From the NCBI GenBank assembly GCA_900552495.1, contig URZY01000006.1, forward strand, positions 50,734 through 114,733: 64,000 bases of DNA, read 5' to 3'. The DNA comes from an uncultured Mycoplasmatota bacterium (lineage in GTDB: Bacteria; Bacillota_I; Bacilli_A; RF39; UBA660). This document shows positions 24,291-31,460 of the stretch, piece by piece. The notes under the pieces are model-generated. The model had not been told where the DNA came from. It saw only the letters and a program-made list of their open reading frames with translations, and searched no databases. Within the stretch, counting starts at the first letter, position 1; every line of letters starts with the position of its first letter. Made by a program: the position numbers and the translations under genes.

Positions 24291-25091
24291 ATGGAAAAAT
24301 ATGATGTTAAATTTAAAAAAAAGTTTGGACAAAATTTTTTGAAAGATATTAATATTGTAAAAAAAATTGTACGAACAGCTGAAATTGAAGATGATAGTTT
24401 AGTTATTGAAGTCGGACCTGGTGGAGCGATTATGACGAGGGAGTTGGCGACTGTAGCTAAAAATGTAGTTGCTTATGAAATTGATGTGGATTTGAATTTA
24501 GAATTGTCTAAAAGATTAGAAGGCTTAGATAATGTTGATGTTATATTTCAAGATTTTTTGACTGCGGATTTAGTTAGTGATTTGAAAAATTATCAATATA
24601 AGAATGTTTATTTTGTGAGTAATGTTCCATATTATATAACTACACCTATACTTATGAAACTTATTGAAAGTGGAGTTTTCTTTAAAAAGATTGTAATGAT
24701 GGTGCAGAAAGAAGTTGGAGAGCGTTTTGCGACAAAATGTGGAAATAAGGAATATGGTTCTATTACGGTATTACTTAATTATTTTTATAATATTAAGAAA
24801 GAGTTTTTCGTATCTCGTAAACAATTTGTGCCGGAGCCAAATGTTGATAGTGTAATTATTTCATTTACGGAAAAAGAGAATAAACTTTCTTTGTCTGATT
24901 TTAATTTTTTTGAGAAATTGGTTCGTGATAGTTTTCAATATAAGAGAAAGACTTTGCGTAATAATTTAAAAAATTATAATTTAGAGATTATTGAAAGTGT
25001 TTTGAATAAATATGATTTAGATCTTAATGTTAGAGCTGAGGCTGTAGATGTTTCGGTTTTTGTAGATATGGCTAATAGATTAAAAAAATAA
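24291..25091 (+). CDS. rsmA: 16S rRNA (A1518/A1519) dimethyltransferase RsmA (KsgA)
   Basis: Dimethylates two adjacent adenines in the 16S 3' hairpin. 266 residues from ATG 24291 with AGGAG before it. The longer frame from ATG 24261 overlaps the -10 TATAAT (24264-24269) and is rejected. Motifs KKFGQNFLKD, VIEVGPGGAIMT (SAM) and SNVPYYITTP (motif IV) are intact. The stop codon lies in a bidirectional terminator shared with the convergent tetR. Confidence 0.96.
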   Translation: MEKYDVKFKKKFGQNFLKDINIVKKIVRTAEIEDDSLVIEVGPGGAIMTRELATVAKNVVAYEIDVDLNLELSKRLEGLDNVDVIFQDFLTADLVSDLKNYQYKNVYFVSNVPYYITTPILMKLIESGVFFKKIVMMVQKEVGERFATKCGNKEYGSITVLLNYFYNIKKEFFVSRKQFVPEPNVDSVIISFTEKENKLSLSDFNFFEKLVRDSFQYKRKTLRNNLKNYNLEIIESVLNKYDLDLNVRAEAVDVSVFVDMANRLKK

Positions 25092-25113
25092 GACTTCATT
25101 TTGAAGTCTTATT
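25087..25113. terminator. Bidirectional terminator between rsmA and tetR
   Basis: A perfect 12-bp inverted repeat (AATAAGACTTCA / TGAAGTCTTATT) with a three-base T loop. It contains both stop codons of two convergent genes. Confidence 0.9.
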
Positions 25114-25675
25114 ATCTTTTATAAATAAATCTCCTTGTTCCATAACAGCTTAGTGTTTCAATTATTTCGGATATTTCATCGATATTTTTATCAAAATCGT
25201 TTTTGACCCAAAAATTTAAAACACCTAGAGCTCCATTAAAGATAAAAATTGCGGCATATTCCATGTCTTCTTGAGAAAGTTCAGGTAGATCTTTTTCCCA
25301 TCTTTCTTTACAACGATCAAAGGCAACTTCTAGGACGTCATTTAAAAAGTGAAGATTATTATTGGTATTGAAGAGAATTTTTACAAGTTCTTTATTTTCA
25401 AGAAATACAGTTAACATTGCTTTGGAGAATCCATAAATTGTTTTTTTTTCGTTACAATTTGGTTGATATGCTTTTTTAAGCTCTTTTACAAATTCATCTT
25501 CTATTGAATCGAGAAGGTTAAAAACATCTACATAATAACGATAAAAGGTAGCTCGATTAATGTCAGCAATTTTACAAATTTCACTTACTGTAATTTTTGT
25601 AATATCCTTTTTGGATAATAAATCTAGGAAAGTATCTTTAATTATTTTCTTTGTATATTTAACTCGTCTATCCAT
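25112..25675 (-). CDS. TetR/AcrR-family transcriptional regulator
   Basis: 187 residues from ATG at 25675 (AGAGGT on the reverse strand); a start 17 codons earlier has no ribosome-binding site. The N-terminal helix-turn-helix is clear: TKKIIKDTFLDLLSKKDITKITVSEICKIADINRATFYRYY. The C-terminal ligand domain is of the type seen in DhaS-like and other short Bacillota TetR proteins. It is the only minus-strand gene in the window and is divergent from an AMP-dependent acyl ligase, so it probably represses that gene, with an acyl-CoA or fatty acid as a likely signal (inference). Confidence 0.9.
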   Translation of the reverse strand: MDRRVKYTKKIIKDTFLDLLSKKDITKITVSEICKIADINRATFYRYYVDVFNLLDSIEDEFVKELKKAYQPNCNEKKTIYGFSKAMLTVFLENKELVKILFNTNNNLHFLNDVLEVAFDRCKERWEKDLPELSQEDMEYAAIFIFNGALGVLNFWVKNDFDKNIDEISEIIETLSCYGTRRFIYKR

Positions 25676-25745
25676 ATTTACCTCTTTTTTAAACATATAT
25701 GATAGATATTGTTTAATAACTATCAATTTATTGTTTTTTTGCTTA

Positions 25746-25775
25746 TTGATTGGAATTATAAAATAATTATATAAT
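25746..25775 (+). promoter_or_regulatory. Promoter of the acyl-CoA ligase gene
   Basis: TTGATT, 18 bases, TATAAT. Start predicted near 25782, a few bases before the operator palindrome. Confidence 0.7.
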
Positions 25776-25789
25776 ACAATTGTAATATA

Positions 25790-25805
25790 TTCAACAAGTG
25801 TTGAA
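25790..25805. promoter_or_regulatory. Probable TetR operator palindrome
   Basis: TTCAACA and TGTTGAA separated by AG form a perfect 7-bp-arm palindrome just downstream of the predicted start, between the divergent genes. Size and place fit a TetR-family site. Confidence 0.7.
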
Positions 25806-25823
25806 AAAAAGATAAGGTGATTA

Positions 25824-27551
25824 ATGATGAAAATGATTGATAAAGTGATTAATAAAATGAAGTATAAACATCCTTGGGATAAATTTTATGATAAGGATAA
25901 AAGAGATATAGAAGTTCCTAATGTTTCTATTTATGAATATTTACGTGATTGTAGTCAAAATAATTTAGAGGATATTGCAATTAATTATTTTAATAAAAAA
26001 ATGACCTATAGAGCTTTTTTGAATGAAATTAATATTTGTGCACGTGCATTGAGAAGTCAAGGAATTAGGGAAGGCGATGTTGTAACTATTTGTATGCCAA
26101 ATACGCCGGAGGCTGTTATTTCTTTTTATGCAGTAAATGAGATAGGAGCAATTGCTAATATGATTCATCCGTTGTCAGCTGAGGAAGAAATAAAGAATTC
26201 ATTAATTAGTACTAAAAGTGTATTATTGATTGCTATTAATTTAAGTTATAAGAAAGTTAAAGAGATTATTAATGATACAGCTGTTTATAAAACTGTTATT
26301 GTTTCAGCTAGTGATTCTATGCCAACATTGCTTAAATTTGGATATAACCTAACTCAAGGAAGAACTATTGAAACACCGAAAAGAAGTGAAGTTTATCTTT
26401 ATTGGCATGAGTTTATGGAAAAGGGTAAGCATTATAATAATAAAGTTCTTGTTAAGACAACTAAAGATCAACCGGCTGCTATTTTACATAGTGGTGGGAC
26501 AACTGGAATACCAAAAAATATTGTTTTGACTAACGGGAATGTTACGGCATTAGCTAAGCAAGCAACTATTATATTTCCACGTATTGGTGTAAGAGACTCA
26601 GTTTTAACAATTTTGCCTTTGTTTCACTGTTTTGGTTTATGTGTTTGTGTTAATTCAGTTTTGTGTTTGGGAGGAACTGTTATTTTAATTCCTCAATTTG
26701 ATGCAAAAAGATTTGATAAATTATTTAAGACATATCACCCATCGATTGTAGTTGGGGTTCCAACTTTATATGAAGCATTGCTTTCAAATAAACATATGGA
26801 TACAATGGATTTATCTTATGTTAAATATGCTATTTCTGGTGGAGATAGTTTAACTCCGGCGAAAAATGAAGCTGTAAATAAATTTTTTATGTCGCATAAT
26901 AGTAAGGCTAAATTAATTCAAGGTTTTGGTATGACGGAAACTGGTGGTCCAGTATGTGCTCAGGTTTTAGAGGCGGTTTATGCTGGAAGTATAGGGATTC
27001 CATTGCCAGGAAATGAAATAAAGATTTGTAATGTTGATACGAGGGAAGAGGTTCCTTATGGTGAGACAGGTGAAATTTGTATTTGTGGTCCAACGGTAAT
27101 GCCAGGTTATTTAGATAATGAAAAAGAAACCAATGATATTTTGGAGATGGATAAAAAAGGAAGAGTGTGGTGTCATACTGGTGATTTAGGCTATATGACT
27201 GAAGATGGCGTAGTTTATTATGTATCACGGTTAAAAAGAATGTTGATAGTTTCTGGATATAATGTTTATCCTTCTCATATTGAAAATGTGTTAATGCAAC
27301 ATCCTGATGTACTTAATTGTGGTGTTATTGGTGTTCCACATCCATATAAGGTTCAAATTCCAAAGGCTTATATAGTTTTAAATAGCGGTGTTAAAGACAA
27401 ATTAAAGGTTAGAAACGATATAAAAGAGTATTGTAAGAAAAATTTGGCTGCTTATATGGTTCCAAAAGAATTTGAGTTTAGAGAATCGTTACCTAAAACT
27501 ATGATAGGAAAAGTTAATTATCGTGAATTGGAAAAAGAAAATAAAAAATAG
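25824..27551 (+). CDS. AMP-dependent synthetase, long-chain acyl-CoA ligase-like
   Basis: 575 residues of the ANL superfamily. Core motifs: A3 HSGGTTGIPKN (222-232), GFGMTETGG (A5), WCHTGDLGYM (A7), YYVSRLKRMLIVSGYNVYP (A8) and the catalytic C-terminal Lys in PKTMIGKVNY (A10). It forms acyl-adenylate then acyl-CoA. Best fit is fatty-acyl-CoA ligase, but chain length cannot be told and other carboxylates are possible. ATG at 25824 or 25827; AAGGTG fits the latter slightly better. No beta-oxidation genes are nearby. Divergent TetR with operator suggests control by substrate or product. Confidence 0.85.
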   Translation: MMKMIDKVINKMKYKHPWDKFYDKDKRDIEVPNVSIYEYLRDCSQNNLEDIAINYFNKKMTYRAFLNEINICARALRSQGIREGDVVTICMPNTPEAVISFYAVNEIGAIANMIHPLSAEEEIKNSLISTKSVLLIAINLSYKKVKEIINDTAVYKTVIVSASDSMPTLLKFGYNLTQGRTIETPKRSEVYLYWHEFMEKGKHYNNKVLVKTTKDQPAAILHSGGTTGIPKNIVLTNGNVTALAKQATIIFPRIGVRDSVLTILPLFHCFGLCVCVNSVLCLGGTVILIPQFDAKRFDKLFKTYHPSIVVGVPTLYEALLSNKHMDTMDLSYVKYAISGGDSLTPAKNEAVNKFFMSHNSKAKLIQGFGMTETGGPVCAQVLEAVYAGSIGIPLPGNEIKICNVDTREEVPYGETGEICICGPTVMPGYLDNEKETNDILEMDKKGRVWCHTGDLGYMTEDGVVYYVSRLKRMLIVSGYNVYPSHIENVLMQHPDVLNCGVIGVPHPYKVQIPKAYIVLNSGVKDKLKVRNDIKEYCKKNLAAYMVPKEFEFRESLPKTMIGKVNYRELEKENKK

Positions 27552-27562
27552 TTTAAAATACT

Positions 27563-27632
27563 GATCTTTTTTGATATGAACCCTATTTAATATTTGCTTT
27601 AAAGGGTCGTTTCAAAAGAGGTCTTTTTTTTT
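27563..27632 (+). terminator. Long-stem terminator after the acyl-CoA ligase
   Basis: An extended imperfect hairpin: GATCTTTTTTGA pairs with TCAAAAGAGGTC (two G-U pairs), then CCCT with AGGG inside; a run of nine T follows. Confidence 0.8.
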
Positions 27633-27665
27633 ATTGTTAGCATATACTTAATTGGAGATGATTAA

Positions 27666-28445
27666 ATGAACTTTAAGTTAGGTGATTTGGTAACAAGAAT
27701 TTCTCATAAACATGATATTATTTTTAAAATAGTTGGTGTAGAAGGAAATGTTGTTTTTTTAAAAGGTGTGGATTTAAGACTGTATGCAGATAGTGATATT
27801 TCAGATTTGGTTAAGGTAACTTATTCCAACGAGACAGATAAAGAAATTATTGATGCTAATATTAGGGATATTAACTTAGATCGAAGTCAGTATTTTTATT
27901 TGCCTGGAAAAATTTTGCATATTGATGGAGATGAAGAGTATTTAGAAAGATGTATGAATTTTTATAAAGAAATGAATATTAAAGCAAATGGATTGGTATT
28001 ACCAGAAATCGAAATAGCAGATTGCATTGGCGAATTGTTAAGTGAATATCGTCCGGATATTGTGGTAATTACAGGACATGACGCTTATTATGAGAGGAAA
28101 CCAAAGATGGGTGGTAATAATAATTATCAAAATTCGGCGAATTTTATTGAAGCAGTTAAGGTTTCTAGGAAATATGAGAAGAGTCAAGATAAATTAATTG
28201 TTATTGCTGGAGCATGTCAATCTAATTATGAAGATTTAATTAAAGCTGGGGCAAATTTTGCTTCAAGTCCAAAACGAATTAATATTCATGCTTTAGATCC
28301 GGCTATTATCGCTTCTTCGCTTGCTTTATCAGATCGAAATAAAAGTATTGATGTAATTAAAATTATTGATAAGACTAAGTATGGTAGTGATGGAGTTGGT
28401 GGAATTATTACTAATGGAACTATGTATGTGGGGTATCCAAGATGA
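27666..28445 (+). CDS. yabG: Sporulation-specific protease YabG
   Basis: 259 residues (B. subtilis 290). Cysteine-type protease that trims spore coat and germination proteins late in sporulation. Family blocks are clear: LPGKILHIDGDEEYLERCMNFY, PDIVVITGHDAYY, FAGAC-like IVIAGACQSNYEDLIKAGANFASSPKRINIHALDP. GGAG precedes the ATG. The TGA stop overlaps the veg ATG. Synteny rsmA-yabG-veg is as in B. subtilis, with the TetR/ligase pair inserted. In Bacillus it is sigma-K dependent; I do not see a sure sigma-K promoter here. Confidence 0.92.
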   Translation: MNFKLGDLVTRISHKHDIIFKIVGVEGNVVFLKGVDLRLYADSDISDLVKVTYSNETDKEIIDANIRDINLDRSQYFYLPGKILHIDGDEEYLERCMNFYKEMNIKANGLVLPEIEIADCIGELLSEYRPDIVVITGHDAYYERKPKMGGNNNYQNSANFIEAVKVSRKYEKSQDKLIVIAGACQSNYEDLIKAGANFASSPKRINIHALDPAIIASSLALSDRNKSIDVIKIIDKTKYGSDGVGGIITNGTMYVGYPR

Positions 28446-28654
28446 TGTTGTCGAAAATAAAAAAACAATTAGAAGAATATGTTGGGCAGAAGAAAAAGTT
28501 TCAATTTAATGGTTCTAGGAATTTGGTTGAAGAGTTTGATGGACAAATTTTGGCGTTATATTCTAATATTTTTGTTATTAAATTGGAAACTGGTAGTGTA
28601 CGTTCTTATAGTTATAATGATTTGCTAGTTGGGACGCTTTCTATTCTAGATTAA
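28442..28654 (+). CDS. veg: Veg family protein
   Basis: 70 residues. The pattern LSKIKKQLEEYVGQKKKFQFNGSRN...YSNIFVIKLE...RSYSYNDLL matches the Veg family (B. subtilis [24 protein letters not shown]...PSVFVIQLD..VSYSYADIL). Veg has an SH3-like barrel and in Bacillus has been tied to biofilm gene activation. It is translationally coupled to yabG by an ATGATG overlap, unlike the strongly and independently expressed B. subtilis veg. Confidence 0.9.
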   Translation: MMLSKIKKQLEEYVGQKKKFQFNGSRNLVEEFDGQILALYSNIFVIKLETGSVRSYSYNDLLVGTLSILD

Positions 28655-28689
28655 CCATTGATATTTTAAGGTTTTATCACATAAATATG

Positions 28690-28718
28690 TTGATTTTTAA
28701 TAAATAGTATTATAAAAT
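28690..28718 (+). promoter_or_regulatory. Predicted sigma-A promoter of spoVG
   Basis: TTGATT, 17 bases, TAAAAT, about 44 bases before the spoVG ATG. A GAAT at 28719 recalls a sigma-H -10, but no AGGA -35 stands 13-14 bases upstream. Confidence 0.5.
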
Positions 28719-28761
28719 GAATGTATAAAGTGATTACGCTTTAAGAGGGAGGAATTTTTTC

Positions 28762-29040
28762 ATGAAAATTACATCAGTAAATGTACGTAAAATTGAAAAA
28801 GAAGGTTCTCGTATGAAGGGAATTGCATCAGTATTACTTGATGATAGCTTTGCCGTACATGATATTCGTATTATTGAAGGAGATAACGGTCTATTTATAG
28901 CAATGCCTAGCCGAAAGACAGCTACAGGTGGATACCGTGATATTGCTCACCCAATTAATCCAGAGGTTCGTGCTATGTTTGAAGAGGCAATCTTAGAAGC
29001 ATATGAAAACGCTCCTGATGCAACAGACGAAGAGGAGTAA
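28762..29040 (+). CDS. spoVG: SpoVG, RNA-binding regulator
   Basis: 92 residues, normal length. Nearly canonical start MKITSVNVRKIEKEGSRMKGIASVLLDD and FAVHDIRIIEG...FIAMPSRKT...GGYRDIAHPI. In Bacillus SpoVG affects asymmetric division and is sigma-H dependent; in Listeria and staphylococci it binds RNA and controls virulence genes. AGAGGGAGG precedes the ATG. It has its own terminator and is transcribed alone. purR and yabJ, its B. subtilis neighbours, are missing. Confidence 0.97.
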   Translation: MKITSVNVRKIEKEGSRMKGIASVLLDDSFAVHDIRIIEGDNGLFIAMPSRKTATGGYRDIAHPINPEVRAMFEEAILEAYENAPDATDEEE

Positions 29041-29063
29041 GAAGCAGGAGCTTCTTTTTTTTG
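29041..29063 (+). terminator. Rho-independent terminator of spoVG
   Basis: GAAGC / GCTTC with loop AGGA and nine T, starting directly after the stop codon. Confidence 0.9.
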
Positions 29064-29108
29064 TAATATTTTCTTTTTAATAGCATATTCTTTATTAGGA
29101 GGAAATAT

Positions 29109-29402
29109 ATGGACAAACAAGATAGTAGTATAAATAATTATAATCATGGAATTAGTTTATTTGAAAGAAAAAATTTAGTTATAACAGGGGTCAAAAAAAT
29201 AGATAATTTTGATAATACGCAATTCATATTAGAAACAATAATGGGATATATGATAATTAAAGGTAGTGAATTAGAGTTAGTTAAACTAGATACGCTACAA
29301 GGACATGTTACTATTAAAGGAGTTATTAATAGTATGAGTTATGCTGAAGAAAATTCAAAAAGAGATAGAGAAGATAGTATATTTAGTAGATTATTTAAGT
29401 GA
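29109..29402 (+). CDS. yabP: Sporulation protein YabP
   Basis: 97 residues. Core LVITGVKKIDNFDNTQFILETIMGYMIIKGSELELVKLDTLQGHVTIKG matches the YabP/YqfC family (LDITGVKQVESFDSEEFLLETVMGFLSIKG in Bacillus). Needed for spore cortex and coat assembly. The C-terminal tail is charged. AGGAGG precedes the ATG. Its TGA overlaps the yabQ ATG by one base. RNA-binding yabO, usually just upstream, is absent. Confidence 0.9.
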   Translation: MDKQDSSINNYNHGISLFERKNLVITGVKKIDNFDNTQFILETIMGYMIIKGSELELVKLDTLQGHVTIKGVINSMSYAEENSKRDREDSIFSRLFK

Positions 29403-29677
29403 TGAGTTTAAATATACAAATTTATTCTTTTGCTTTCTCTTTTGTTTTTGGAATGATATTTAGTTTATTAATAAAGATTAATTATAAATTATTATTTTTG
29501 AGTAAACGTGGGGTCAAAATATTTAGTAATTTTATATTTATGGTTGATGTTGCACTTTTATATTTTTTAGGAATTAAATTAATTAATAATGGGATTTTAC
29601 ATATCTATTTTTTCATTGTTTTTTTACTTGGTTGGTTAGTTGGTAATTTTATTATAGACAAAATTAAGAAAAAATAG
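29402..29677 (+). CDS. yabQ: Spore cortex biosynthesis protein YabQ
   Basis: 91 residues from ATG 29402, which overlaps the yabP stop (TGATG); a GTG three bases earlier is less likely. Three to four hydrophobic segments make it an integral membrane protein. The block ILHIYFFIVFLLGWLVGNFIIDK is YabQ-like. In Bacillus it sits in the outer forespore membrane and is required for cortex formation. It is shorter than the 211-residue B. subtilis protein. Identification rests on membrane pattern plus position between yabP and divIC. Confidence 0.82.
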   Translation: MSLNIQIYSFAFSFVFGMIFSLLIKINYKLLFLSKRGVKIFSNFIFMVDVALLYFLGIKLINNGILHIYFFIVFLLGWLVGNFIIDKIKKK

Positions 29678-29708
29678 TGTCAAGTTTTGTGAATTTTTGT
29701 TGTATTAG

Positions 29709-29738
29709 TTGAATTGTACTTTTCACTAAAGATATAAT
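29709..29738 (+). promoter_or_regulatory. Promoter of divIC
   Basis: TTGAAT, 18 bases, TATAAT, 27 bases before the divIC start. Confidence 0.65.
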
Positions 29739-29764
29739 ATAAGGTGAAAAGGTAGGTGAAGTGT

Positions 29765-30070
29765 GTGGCTAGTACTAAAAAGAATAGTAAAAAAAAGAGA
29801 ACTCGTAGGATGCTATTACTAGGTTTAGGATCACTAGCTATTATTGTCACATTAACGCTTACTATTGGAAAATATTGGATTGAGATTATTGAAAAATATA
29901 ACGAGAAAAAGGAACTTGAAGATAGATTAGTTCAATTACAAGAAGAAGAAAAGGCATTGAAACTTGATGCTTCAAAGCTACAAGATCCAGATTATGTTGC
30001 TAGGTATGCTAGAGAAAAGTATTTATATTCAAAAGATGGAGAATTTATTATTAAAATACCAAAAGAGTAA
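29765..30070 (+). CDS. divIC: Cell-division protein DivIC (FtsB-like)
   Basis: 101 residues from GTG 29765 (AGGTG six bases upstream; GTG 29756 lies inside that site). A basic cytosolic tail (KKNSKKKRTRR), one transmembrane helix (about 17-36), a coiled coil (EKYNEKKELEDRLVQLQEEEKAL) and the DPDYVARYAREKYLYSKDGEFII end are typical. DivIC joins FtsL and DivIB in the septal complex that activates FtsW/FtsI. spoIIE and yabR, normally next, are missing. Confidence 0.92.
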   Translation: MASTKKNSKKKRTRRMLLLGLGSLAIIVTLTLTIGKYWIEIIEKYNEKKELEDRLVQLQEEEKALKLDASKLQDPDYVARYAREKYLYSKDGEFIIKIPKE

Positions 30071-30090
30071 TAAAAGTCTCTTTTCTTTTT
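30061..30090 (+). terminator. Terminator overlapping the end of divIC
   Basis: AAAAGAG / CTCTTTT around a ten-base loop, followed by CTTTTTT. The left arm is in the last codons of divIC. Confidence 0.7.
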
Positions 30091-30096
30091 TATTTG

Positions 30097-30105
30097 TGTT
30101 ATAAT
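30097..30105 (+). promoter_or_regulatory. Extended -10 promoter of tilS
   Basis: TGTTATAAT, the same extended -10 used before dnaX and cysS; 29 bases upstream of the tilS ATG. Confidence 0.6.
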
Positions 30106-30134
30106 TGTTTCTAGCTTTAGATAAAGGAGGATAT

Positions 30135-31448
30135 ATGGTTAGTATTGATAAAAAGTTTTCATTTTTAATAAATGATACGATTGTAGTTGGATGTTCTAGT
30201 GGACCTGATTCTATGGCTTTAGTAGATATGTTATTAAAAATTAGAGAAAAATATCAATTACAATTAATTATTGCTCATGTAAATCATAATGTTAGAAGTG
30301 AAAGTTATGAGGAAGAAAAATATTTAAAAGAATATTGTGAAAATAATAAATTAGTATTTGAGTCAATGATAATTGATAATTATGGGGATGATAATTTTCA
30401 TAATGAGGCGAGAAACATTCGTTATAACTTTTTTGAATCTTTAGTGTACAAATATAATGCTAAATATTTGATGACAGCACACCATGGAGATGATTTAATT
30501 GAAACTATATTGATGCGTATAGTGAGAGGATCAAATTTAAGTGGTTATAGTGGTTTTAAGAAGATTGTTCCAATGAACGGTTATACTATAGTACGACCAC
30601 TAATAGATTATACAAAAAGTGAATTAGAAGAATATGTAAAGATTAATAATGTTAAATATTATATTGATAGTTCTAATGATAAAGATAAGTATACAAGAAA
30701 TAGATATCGAAAAAATGTCATTCCTTTTTTAAAAGAAGAAGATAGTAATGTTCATCATAAGTTTTTAAAATTTAGTGAAGAACTAGATGCAGCTAATAAA
30801 TTTATCATTAAAACAAGGGATAGAGCAATTAAACGTTGCTTGAAAAAAAACATATTATTACTTGATGAATTTGTTTTAGAGGATAGGTTTATTCAAAAAG
30901 AAATTCTTTATTATATGCTTAGTGAATTTTATCAAGATGATTTAATTTTAGTTGGTGATAAGCATATTGATTTATTATTTGATTTAGTTTATAGTAAAAA
31001 AGCCAATTCTTTTGTAAATTTACCTAATGAGGTTGTTGCTAATAAGAGCTATAATATGTTAGAATTAAAGCGTGAGACATTAGAAATAACTAGCTATGAA
31101 ATAGAGTTTGATAATTATGTTTTATTACCTAATAAACATGCTATTGAAAGAATTGATGACACTGATGATAATAGTAATAGTATTTGTCGTCTTAATAGCA
31201 AGGAAATAAGTTTACCTTTGGTTGTTAGAACTAGAAGAGTTGGTGATAAAATGAAGGTAAAGGGGCTTAATGGTTCTAAAAAGGTAAAAGATATATTTAT
31301 TGATAAAAAGGTTGGATTAGGAAAAAGGGATTCTTGGCCAGTAGTGGTAGATTCCAGGGGAGTTATTGTTTGGATTCCAGGAATTAAGAAGTCTAGTTTT
31401 GATAAGAAAAAAGTAGATAGTTATGATATTGTATTGAAATACAGTTAA
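30135..31448 (+). CDS. tilS: tRNA(Ile)-lysidine synthase TilS
   Basis: Converts C34 of tRNA-Ile(CAU) to lysidine so that it reads AUA, which is frequent in this AT-rich genome. 437 residues from ATG 30135 with AAAGGAGG before it. The PP-loop reads CSSGPDSMAL, with Ser where the SGGxDS motif has its first Gly. AHVNHNVR and AHHGDDLIETILMR motifs are intact, and the C-terminal substrate domain includes RTRRVGDKM. tilS-ftsH follows Bacillus order, with hprT missing. Confidence 0.94.
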   Translation: MVSIDKKFSFLINDTIVVGCSSGPDSMALVDMLLKIREKYQLQLIIAHVNHNVRSESYEEEKYLKEYCENNKLVFESMIIDNYGDDNFHNEARNIRYNFFESLVYKYNAKYLMTAHHGDDLIETILMRIVRGSNLSGYSGFKKIVPMNGYTIVRPLIDYTKSELEEYVKINNVKYYIDSSNDKDKYTRNRYRKNVIPFLKEEDSNVHHKFLKFSEELDAANKFIIKTRDRAIKRCLKKNILLLDEFVLEDRFIQKEILYYMLSEFYQDDLILVGDKHIDLLFDLVYSKKANSFVNLPNEVVANKSYNMLELKRETLEITSYEIEFDNYVLLPNKHAIERIDDTDDNSNSICRLNSKEISLPLVVRTRRVGDKMKVKGLNGSKKVKDIFIDKKVGLGKRDSWPVVVDSRGVIVWIPGIKKSSFDKKKVDSYDIVLKYS

Positions 31449-31460
31449 GGAGGGAAAAGA

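Noticed and set aside
26908..27228. 106-codon minus-strand ORF
   Set aside because: Antisense to the conserved motifs of the acyl-CoA ligase; no independent support.
28680..28761. Sigma-H promoter upstream of spoVG
   Set aside because: A GAAT -10 is present, but there is no AGGA -35 at 13-14 bases; a sigma-A type promoter fits better.
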